11,791 bases of DNA from an uncultured Parabacteroides sp. (GTDB lineage Bacteria > Bacteroidota > Bacteroidia > Bacteroidales > Tannerellaceae). The DNA lies in contig URGO01000101.1 of the NCBI GenBank assembly GCA_900547435.1, positions 1 through 11,791 on the forward strand, in the 5' to 3' direction. The position numbers and the translations under genes are program-made. A model generated the notes under the pieces. That model made no database searches. It saw only the letters and a list, made by a program, of their open reading frames with translations, and was not told where the DNA came from. Shown here in pieces: positions 7,752-11,791 of the stretch (position 1 is its first letter; each line of letters starts with the position of its first letter).

Positions 7752-9668
7752 ATGATGAAAAAGCTAAATAGATATATTCCTATATTCCGTGTCGGACTGG
7801 CTTGCGTCTGTACAATACTCCTCTATGCTTGTGCGAATATCGGCAATCCCAACGGCGGCCCTTATGATGAACTTCCCCCTAAGTTCGTAAGCAGTATACC
7901 TGTTCCCAACAGTACCAACTACAAAGGACAAAAGGTGGAGATTCTGTTTGATGAGCTGGTTCAGTTAGACAATCCGTCGGAGAATGTGATTATCACACCT
8001 CCACAACGCGAAATGCCGATTATTCGTAGCGCAGGGAAAAAGGTACAGGTTGAGTTGTTGGATTCGTTGAAAGAGAACATGACCTATACGATTGATTTCA
8101 CCAACTCGATTGCTGACAACAACGAAAAGAATGTCTTGGAAAACTTTACATTCGCCTTCTCTACAGGTGATGTTATCGACTCGTTGGAGATATCCGGAAC
8201 GGTCTTGAATGCAGAGAATTTAGAGCCTATGCCCGGCATCTCCATTGGTTTGCATAGCAACTTGGCTGATTCGGCCTTTCGCACACTCCCGTTCGACCGC
8301 ACATCGCGTACGAACGACAAAGGGCAGTTTACCGTTCGTAACATCAAGCCGGGCAAGTATCGCATTTATGCCCTGAATGATGTAAACCGGGATTATAAGT
8401 TTGATCAGCCCGGTGAAGATATCGCATTCTTGGATTCTGTCTTTGTACCGACTTTTACAATGGCGACACGCCAAGACACGCTTTGGAAAGACTCCCTGAC
8501 TATCGACACGATTCAGACCATCCATTACACACGTTTCTTGCCGGATGATATCCGCTTACGTCTGTTTAAGGAGAAATTTGAACGTCAGTACATGACGCGC
8601 CCGGAACGTCCGGATGAACATCGTTTCGTCCTGCATTTCAATGCGCCGCTTGATACGGTGCCGCTTCCGGTTCCGCTCAATTTTGAGCCGGAGCAGACAG
8701 AATGGTTTATTACACAACCCACCGACGAAGGCAAGAACATCACTTTCTGGATTTCAGATTCGACCGTATGGAAACAGGACACATTGCGCATGGTACTGAC
8801 CTATCCGATGAGCGATTCGCTGAATATCCTCCGTCCGCAAACCGATACCATCCAAACGGTAGCCCGTCGCCGGCCTGCCGAGAAAAAGAAACGGAAAAAG
8901 GGAGAACCGGAAATAGAGTTTCTGAGTATGAACATCGACGCGCCCGGCGACATGGACTTATTTGATACGGTAGCCATCGCATTTAGCGAACCGGTCTTGG
9001 AGATAAACAAGGATATGTTTCGTTTGGAGCAGGAGATCGATTCGGTGTGGAGTTTGGTGGATTTTGATTTCTTCCAGGATTCCGTCAATTCTTTGAACTA
9101 TTATATTGACCGGGACTGGAAATATGGAGAATCTTATCAGCTCACGGTCGATTCGGCGCTTATCTACAGTCTTTACGGCAAATGGAACAACCTGTTTCAA
9201 GGTAAGTTCAAGATTAAACCGGAGGACAGTTACGGGCACCTGTTCATCAACATTCTGGGTATGGACACGATACCTGCATTTGTTGAACTGCTTGACTCGA
9301 AAGATGTGCCGGTCCGGAAAGCGGAAGTCAAGAACGGAGGTGCTCTGTTTATGGATTTGAAACCGGAGAAATATTACGCACGTCTGGTACTGGATGCAAA
9401 CAGGAACGGAGAATGGGATACCGGCAATTTCGCGGAACGCCGTCAGCCGGAGGAGGTCATCTATTATCCGAAAGCCTTCACCATCCTGCAAAACTTCCAG
9501 CATGAAGAAAGCTGGAATATCCGGGAAACGCCGTGGCTGAAACAAAAGCCGTTAGACATTACCCAAAACAAACCTAAAGAGACGACCAAGAAGAAACGCG
9601 ACTATCGCGAAGAAGGGCGTCGCAATTCATCTTCTTCATCCAATGGTTTCGGGGGATTGTCTTTTTAA
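7752..9668 (+). CDS. Lipoprotein with Big_5-type Ig-like domain and two carboxypeptidase-regulatory-like modules
   Basis: The function of this 638-residue predicted envelope lipoprotein is not known. The signal ends in lipobox LYAC with the lipidated cysteine at C27, followed by GNPNGGPYDELPP. Residues about 41-137 look like a Big_5/SbsA-type Ig-like domain (PPKFVSSIPVPNST, ILFDELV, ending FTFAFSTGD). Residues about 145-218 look like a CarboxypepD_reg-like sandwich (ISGTVLN, RTNDKGQFTVRNIKPGKYRI) ending in D210-x-N-x-D214-x-x-x-D218. A second module near the C-terminus ends in a similar DANRNGEWD motif (548-556). Between them is a basic linker (RRRPAEKKKRKK, about 371-382); the C-terminal tail is basic and Ser-rich. 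Two ATGs occur at 7752 and 7755. The next gene overlaps its 3' end by 26 bases, so the two are probably made together. Confidence 0.85.
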   Translation: MMKKLNRYIPIFRVGLACVCTILLYACANIGNPNGGPYDELPPKFVSSIPVPNSTNYKGQKVEILFDELVQLDNPSENVIITPPQREMPIIRSAGKKVQVELLDSLKENMTYTIDFTNSIADNNEKNVLENFTFAFSTGDVIDSLEISGTVLNAENLEPMPGISIGLHSNLADSAFRTLPFDRTSRTNDKGQFTVRNIKPGKYRIYALNDVNRDYKFDQPGEDIAFLDSVFVPTFTMATRQDTLWKDSLTIDTIQTIHYTRFLPDDIRLRLFKEKFERQYMTRPERPDEHRFVLHFNAPLDTVPLPVPLNFEPEQTEWFITQPTDEGKNITFWISDSTVWKQDTLRMVLTYPMSDSLNILRPQTDTIQTVARRRPAEKKKRKKGEPEIEFLSMNIDAPGDMDLFDTVAIAFSEPVLEINKDMFRLEQEIDSVWSLVDFDFFQDSVNSLNYYIDRDWKYGESYQLTVDSALIYSLYGKWNNLFQGKFKIKPEDSYGHLFINILGMDTIPAFVELLDSKDVPVRKAEVKNGGALFMDLKPEKYYARLVLDANRNGEWDTGNFAERRQPEEVIYYPKAFTILQNFQHEESWNIRETPWLKQKPLDITQNKPKETTKKKRDYREEGRRNSSSSSNGFGGLSF

Positions 9669-10437
9669 ACGGATTGCCGGAATGTTGTGCTGCCTTTGCT
9701 GCTCGTTAGCAGTGGCAGCACAAGAATTGCCGGCGGGACGTTTCGTCCCGGACGGGACGCTCTACTATCAGCTTTATTTCAAATGGGGAATGCTGATGCC
9801 CAAGGCGGGAAAGGCGTCATTAGGGGTACAGGATTCCGCCTATCAGGGAAAGCCGGCGTGGAAATACACCCTTACTTTCCATACGACAGGTCTGTTCGAG
9901 AAGGTATTCCGGATGCGGGACACATTGGATTGCTATATCACGAAAGAGAACCGTTTGCTGCAATTTGCGACCAAGCATTCGGATGAAGGAGACTATTACT
10001 CGATTGATGATTTGGTTTTCTCCTACACTGGTCCGGAAACGGAAGTACATTCCCGCCGTTATACGTTGACACGTACCAAGATTGATACGTTATTGGTTGC
10101 TGATGGGAAAGTTTATGATATGCTGGCCGCCACCATGTACCTGCGGGCTTTGGATTGGGAACGGATGACCATCGGAAGTGAATATCCGTTTCGGGTGGCT
10201 ATCGGACGCGACTTGGTAAATTCCGCTTTCCGGTATGCCGGACAACAGGTCATCGAATATAAAGGGAAGACATACCGCACGCATCATTTCTACATTGATG
10301 TCTACGATGAGGCTTTCACCCAAAGTAAAGCAGCCGGTGAGGCCTGGATTGACGATGATTCCAATCGCATACCGGTCAAGCTCCGGGCGAAACTGAAAAT
10401 CGGTGCAGCAGAGGCCTATCTTATGAGGGAACCTTAA
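9643..10437 (+). CDS. DUF3108-type secreted protein
   Basis: This 264-residue protein has an N-terminal signal peptide: K9-R10, a Cys/Leu-rich hydrophobic core, and probable cleavage after A26 in AVAA|QE. The mature part is a beta-rich single domain resembling DUF3108 proteins. It contains YYQLYFKWGMLMPKAGKASL near the N-terminus, then DTLDCYITKENRLL, and the DVYDEA..KAAGEAWIDDDSNRIPVKL segment near the C-terminus, typical of periplasmic proteins of this family. The function is unknown. The start at 9643 is inside the preceding lipoprotein gene (26-base overlap, different frame); a later ATG at 9682 would remove the basic n-region and is less likely. It is the last gene of the plus-strand unit and converges with the remnant array on the right. 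Confidence 0.82.
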   Translation: MVSGDCLFKRIAGMLCCLCCSLAVAAQELPAGRFVPDGTLYYQLYFKWGMLMPKAGKASLGVQDSAYQGKPAWKYTLTFHTTGLFEKVFRMRDTLDCYITKENRLLQFATKHSDEGDYYSIDDLVFSYTGPETEVHSRRYTLTRTKIDTLLVADGKVYDMLAATMYLRALDWERMTIGSEYPFRVAIGRDLVNSAFRYAGQQVIEYKGKTYRTHHFYIDVYDEAFTQSKAAGEAWIDDDSNRIPVKLRAKLKIGAAEAYLMREP

Positions 10438-10444
10438 AATGAAG

Positions 10445-10522
10445 TTAGGCTATTTTGCCTATTTCCAATTCTTTTTCGAAATATTCATACACACAGACTG
10501 TACTTTGTGTATAGAGCACTGT
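10445..10522 (-). pseudogene. 3'-terminal remnant of a small gene (left copy)
   Basis: Minus-strand codons read VLYTQSTVCVYEYFEKELEI followed by GKIA and stop (10445-10447). They match the 3' end of the right-edge fragment (TGLYTQSTAYVYEYLEKELA, then TGKIA) at about three quarters of positions. Coding similarity stops at about 10520, exactly where the 136-bp structured repeat begins, so the 5' part of the gene has been removed or replaced. The C-terminal pattern LYTQSxxYVYEYxEKEL reminds me of DUF3791-type small proteins of Bacteroidales, but this is a weak recollection. No start codon exists for this copy, so it should not be expressed as a protein. Confidence 0.6.
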
Positions 10523-10652
10523 CCAATCGGATTTTCAATCCGATTGTGCTGAGTATCAAGATTTTCAATCCTGATTATTGCCGATAAGAAATTAAACGGA
10601 TTGAAAATCCTTATATGCATGACCGCCGGATGACATATCCGCCGGGACGGAC
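10517..10652. repeat. 136-bp structured intergenic repeat, copy 1
   Basis: This segment is identical to 11153-11288 except for 8 substitutions, with no indels. It holds a chain of hairpins: 9-bp arms AATCGGATT / AATCCGATT with a TTC loop (10525-10545); an imperfect second one (10555-10575) built around GATT-TTC-AATC; GGATT / AATCC with loop GAA (10598-10610), the same core inverted; and a weaker CGGAT / ATCCG pair near the end. It begins GTCC and ends GGAC. It lies directly downstream (minus strand) of the PIN remnant and cuts into the small-gene remnant on its other side. It could be a REP-like or MITE-like non-autonomous element, or a 3' end-protecting structure. No transposase is in the window. 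Confidence 0.75.
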
Positions 10653-10679
10653 GAAATAATGGGGTATGTCTTATACGTA

Positions 10680-10864
10680 TTATTTTTCGTTGAATATCAA
10701 GTCAAGCCCTTGTTGCGGTAGCCTACTATCAGTTCGCGCACGGACTCGGCACTGATGTAAAGCAGGGTGTCCGGCTCTTCAAGAATGGCTTTCACATCGC
10801 GACTCAGCATTTCAATATCAAGTGCCAAATACACAAAGATATTTGTGTCAATGAGATAGCGCAT
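10680..10864 (-). pseudogene. PIN-domain toxin remnant with internal deletion, copy 1
   Basis: From the ATG at 10864 the frame gives 55 residues starting MRYLIDTNIFVYLALD, a typical PIN ribonuclease N-terminus with the first metal-binding aspartate D6 and acidic ESVREL (40-45), stopping after GYRNKGLT at 10697. Another frame across the same bases encodes PQQGLDLIFNEK and a stop at 10680-10682, which looks like the normal C-terminus of this toxin family. The simplest reading is an out-of-frame deletion that removed the middle of a roughly 130-residue toxin and joined both ends at the shared sequence CAACAAGGGCTTG. The C-terminal acidic residues of the PIN active site are missing, so nuclease activity is not expected. 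The antitoxin gene ends 2 bases upstream of this ATG. Confidence 0.8.
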
Positions 10865-10866
10865 AC

Positions 10867-11031
10867 TTACAATAGGAATGTTGGGTCGTTAACAATCAGA
10901 CTGCCTTTCAGCCGCATCATGGCTTCCCAAGTCTTGCTCACCTTCTTGCCTTGCTTCTTGGCTTCTTCGTCCAGTTCTTCCATCTTGCTCTTTTTCAGTT
11001 GCTCTTGTACTTTTTCTTCCTTCTTTTCCAT
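10867..11031 (-). CDS. Intact antitoxin of a PIN-type toxin/antitoxin pair
   Basis: This 54-residue, strongly charged protein reads MEKKEEKVQEQLKKSKMEEL at the start and ends GSLIVNDPTFLL. Residues 1-30 are Lys/Glu-rich and probably helical. The C-terminal segment with SKTWEAMMRLKGS resembles the short antitoxins that precede PIN toxins in Bacteroidales. In such pairs the antitoxin binds and inhibits the PIN ribonuclease and often represses its own promoter. Here its partner is a deletion remnant, so it is an orphan antitoxin. The start at 11031 is fixed by AAAGGAGG 6 bases upstream, an unusually strong ribosome binding site for this phylum. It ends 2 bases before the toxin ATG, the tight spacing expected of a toxin-antitoxin operon. 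I preferred this frame over an 88-codon overlapping one because the broken second copy preserves it. Confidence 0.8.
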   Translation of the reverse strand: MEKKEEKVQEQLKKSKMEELDEEAKKQGKKVSKTWEAMMRLKGSLIVNDPTFLL

Positions 11032-11037
11032 GATTAA

Positions 11038-11045
11038 CCTCCTTT
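11038..11045 (-). promoter_or_regulatory. Strong Shine-Dalgarno site of the antitoxin
   Basis: On the minus strand AAAGGAGG is followed by TTAATC and then ATG. The other genes in this window have A-rich leaders with no such match, so this one stands out and fixes the antitoxin start. Confidence 0.75.
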
Positions 11046-11063
11046 ATTGAATGATTACTTTGG

Positions 11064-11095
11064 CAAAGGTATAAAAAAGGTCCGAGAACCGGAAA
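11064..11095 (-). promoter_or_regulatory. Predicted promoter of the antitoxin/toxin remnant operon
   Basis: Reading the minus strand, TTTC (11095-11092, one mismatch to TTTG) is followed after 20 bp by TACCTTTG (11071-11064), a perfect TAnnTTTG -7 box. The ATG at 11031 is 32 bases further on. Between the boxes is an imperfect dyad, GGT.C..G.ACC (11079-11090). It could be an operator for autorepression by the antitoxin, but it is short and this part is speculative. Confidence 0.65.
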
Positions 11096-11152
11096 CTTCC
11101 TTCCCATTATTTCGTTGTTTTCCAGTCTATCAAAGAACAAAACTGATGCATT

Positions 11153-11288
11153 CACTGTCCAATCGGATTTGCAATCCGATTGTGCTGAGTATCAGGATTT
11201 TCAATCCTGATTATTGTCGATAAGAAATTAAGCGGATTGAAAATCCTTATACGCATGACTGGCGGATGGCATATCCGCCGGGACGGAC
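11153..11288. repeat. 136-bp structured intergenic repeat, copy 2
   Basis: This is the second copy of the hairpin-rich element, about 94% identical to copy 1. Its hairpins are better preserved: 9-bp arms around loop TGC (11161-11181); 9-bp arms ATCAGGATT / AATCCTGAT around loop TTC (11191-11211); GGATT / AATCC around GAA (11234-11246); and 7-bp arms GGCGGAT / ATCCGCC around GGCAT (11261-11279). Its right neighbour (plus strand) is the extra segment 11289-11418. Its left neighbour is the promoter region of the intact antitoxin, not the small-gene remnant beside copy 1, so the two copies differ in flanking sequence on both sides. Confidence 0.75.
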
Positions 11289-11418
11289 ATTAACTTTTTC
11301 CATCTGTCTCTGTTCTTATCTTTCATCCTTAAATTATTACTTATCATCCATCTATGTGCTCTGACAGGCTGGAAAACAAGCGTCCCGCCCTCCTCCACGG
11401 TGGGGAGAGGGGCGGGAC
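11289..11418. other. About 130 bp present only in the right-hand unit
   Basis: In the left unit the structured repeat runs directly into GAAATAATGGGG. In the right unit about 130 bp separate the repeat's final GGAC from the equivalent GAAACGAATGGGG. The segment starts AT- and CT-rich and ends in a GC-rich palindrome. The flanks share a short GGAC direct repeat, so it is either an insertion here or a deletion in the left unit. No coding sequence is evident. Together with the promoter region and repeat copy 2 it fills the gene-free stretch 11032-11446. Confidence 0.6.
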
Positions 11419-11419
11419 G
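11381..11419. repeat. GC-rich palindrome
   Basis: A perfect 10-bp stem, CGTCCCGCCC / GGGCGGGACG, encloses a further imperfect stem (CTCC.CCAC / GTGG.GAG), giving a hairpin of about 39 bases that is far more GC-rich than its surroundings. No T-run follows on either strand, so a standard intrinsic terminator is unlikely. It looks like a separate REP-type palindrome. Confidence 0.7.
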
Positions 11420-11446
11420 AAACGAATGGGGAATGTCTTGTTCGTA

Positions 11447-11631
11447 TTATTTTTCATTGAATATCAAGTCAAGCCCTTGTTGCGGTAGCCTACTATCAGT
11501 TCGCGCACGGACTCGACACTGATGTAAAGCAGGGTGTCCGGCTCTTCCAAAATGGCTTTCACGTTGCGGCTCAGCATTTCAATATCAAGAGCCAAATACA
11601 CGAAGATATTTGTGTCAATGAGATAGCGCAT
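11447..11631 (-). pseudogene. PIN-domain toxin remnant with the same deletion, copy 2
   Basis: The frame from the ATG at 11631 gives 55 residues, identical to copy 1 except D23N and A39V, again ending GYRNKGLT at 11464. The other-frame C-terminus and its TAA at 11447-11449 are also present. The deletion joint and its surroundings are identical in both copies, so the deletion happened before the duplication, or one copy was converted by the other. The product is predicted to be inactive. Confidence 0.8.
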
Positions 11632-11633
11632 AC

Positions 11634-11682
11634 TTACAATAGGAATGTTAGGCCGTTAACAATCAGACTGCCTTTCAGCCGC
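11634..11682 (-). pseudogene. 3' fragment of a second antitoxin gene
   Basis: Minus-strand codons read RLKGSLIVNGLTFLL and stop (11634-11636), matching the last 15 residues of the intact antitoxin except DP to GL. Identity ends abruptly at 11682 in the Arg-40/Met-39 region; beyond it lies a short match to the end of the structured repeat. The first 39 codons, the promoter and the ribosome binding site of this copy are gone, and an in-frame TAG follows the breakpoint directly. Confidence 0.8.
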
Positions 11683-11697
11683 TATCCGCCGGGAAGG
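11683..11697. repeat. Terminal fragment of the structured repeat (third occurrence)
   Basis: TATCCGCCGGGAAGG matches the end of the 136-bp repeat (10636-10650) at 14 of 15 positions, in the same orientation. It begins at the exact breakpoint of the truncated antitoxin. It may mark the scar of an element insertion followed by deletion. It is short, so chance is not fully excluded. Confidence 0.5.
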
Positions 11698-11709
11698 TAT
11701 TTTGACAGG

Positions 11710-11791
11710 TCAAGCTATCTTTCCTGTAGCCAGTTCTTTTTCGAGGTATTCATAGACATACGCTGTGCTTTGCGTGTAAAGCCCTGTGCGC
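11710..11791 (-). CDS. 3' end of a small gene running off the window (right copy)
   Basis: The minus strand encodes RTGLYTQSTAYVYEYLEKEL, then ATGKIA, and a TGA at 11710-11712; the 5' part lies beyond the window. It is homologous to the remnant at 10445-10522. This copy still has TGLYTQSTAYVYEY where the left copy has changes at TV, VC and EI, so it may be the functional version. The pattern resembles the C-terminus of DUF3791-type small proteins, but that is a guess from few residues. Confidence 0.55.
   Translation of the reverse strand, partial: RTGLYTQSTAYVYEYLEKELATGKIA

Noticed and set aside
8958..9545. A 195-codon open frame on the minus strand
   Set aside because: It is antisense to the lipoprotein gene with no start signals, signal peptide or family pattern.
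10446..10461. Weak hairpin TAGGC-TATTTT-GCCTA as terminator of the plus-strand unit
   Set aside because: The stem is only 5 bp, AT-rich and not followed by a clean T-run; it also lies in the coding remnant of the minus-strand gene. I could not identify a convincing terminator for the DUF3108-type gene.
10889..11155. An 88-codon minus-strand frame overlapping the antitoxin
   Set aside because: It runs through the promoter and ribosome binding site of the antitoxin in another frame, and its sequence is low-complexity Arg/Glu. The duplicated copy preserves the antitoxin frame instead.
10517..11697. A CRISPR array made of the hairpin repeats
   Set aside because: The repeat units are only two and a fragment, 136 bp long and hundreds of bases apart, with genes between them and no regular spacers.

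Overview
The window looks like chromosomal DNA of a Bacteroidales bacterium, most likely Bacteroides or a close relative such as Parabacteroides. The protein set supports this: PNPase with a Bacteroidetes-type tail, a topoisomerase IV A subunit with the GDASIGDA motif, a DUF3316-like barrel and Big_5/DUF3108 envelope proteins. Promoters of the TAnnTTTG type and A-rich leaders without Shine-Dalgarno sequences before the housekeeping genes also fit. The genus is an inference.

Layout: (1) 169-2373 (+) is pnp, polynucleotide phosphorylase, with its own TACCTTTG promoter. It ends at a hairpin terminator that overlaps the stop codon of the convergent gene. (2) 7096-2420 (-) is a three-gene unit: parC-type topoisomerase IV subunit A, a predicted outer-membrane barrel of DUF3316 type joined to it by a TGATG stop/start overlap, and an S41 peptidase lipoprotein. 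(3) 7097-7198 is a short divergent promoter region. (4) 7199-10437 (+) is a three-gene unit: a GNAT acetyltransferase, a large lipoprotein with an Ig-like domain, and a secreted DUF3108-type protein overlapping the lipoprotein gene by 26 nt.

(5) 10438-11791 is different in kind. It is a patchwork of repeats and gene remnants read on the minus strand. A PIN-type toxin/antitoxin pair is present twice at about 94-95% nucleotide identity. Both toxin copies carry the same frameshifting internal deletion and should be inactive. One antitoxin is intact, with a near-consensus promoter and an unusually strong AAAGGAGG ribosome binding site; the other has lost its first two thirds. Downstream of each toxin remnant lies a 136-bp element rich in hairpins, and a short piece of the same element's end sits at the breakpoint of the broken antitoxin. 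Two 3'-terminal fragments of one further small gene bracket the array, although the right-hand one leaves the window and may be an intact gene. One unit also holds about 130 bp of extra sequence ending in a strong GC-rich palindrome.

Regions 1-4 look like ordinary chromosomal backbone. Region 5 is the part worth attention: a decayed, duplicated toxin-antitoxin island associated with a structured intergenic repeat that may be mobile. I see no complete new defence or mobile system, no tRNA or rRNA, no CRISPR array and no transposase gene.
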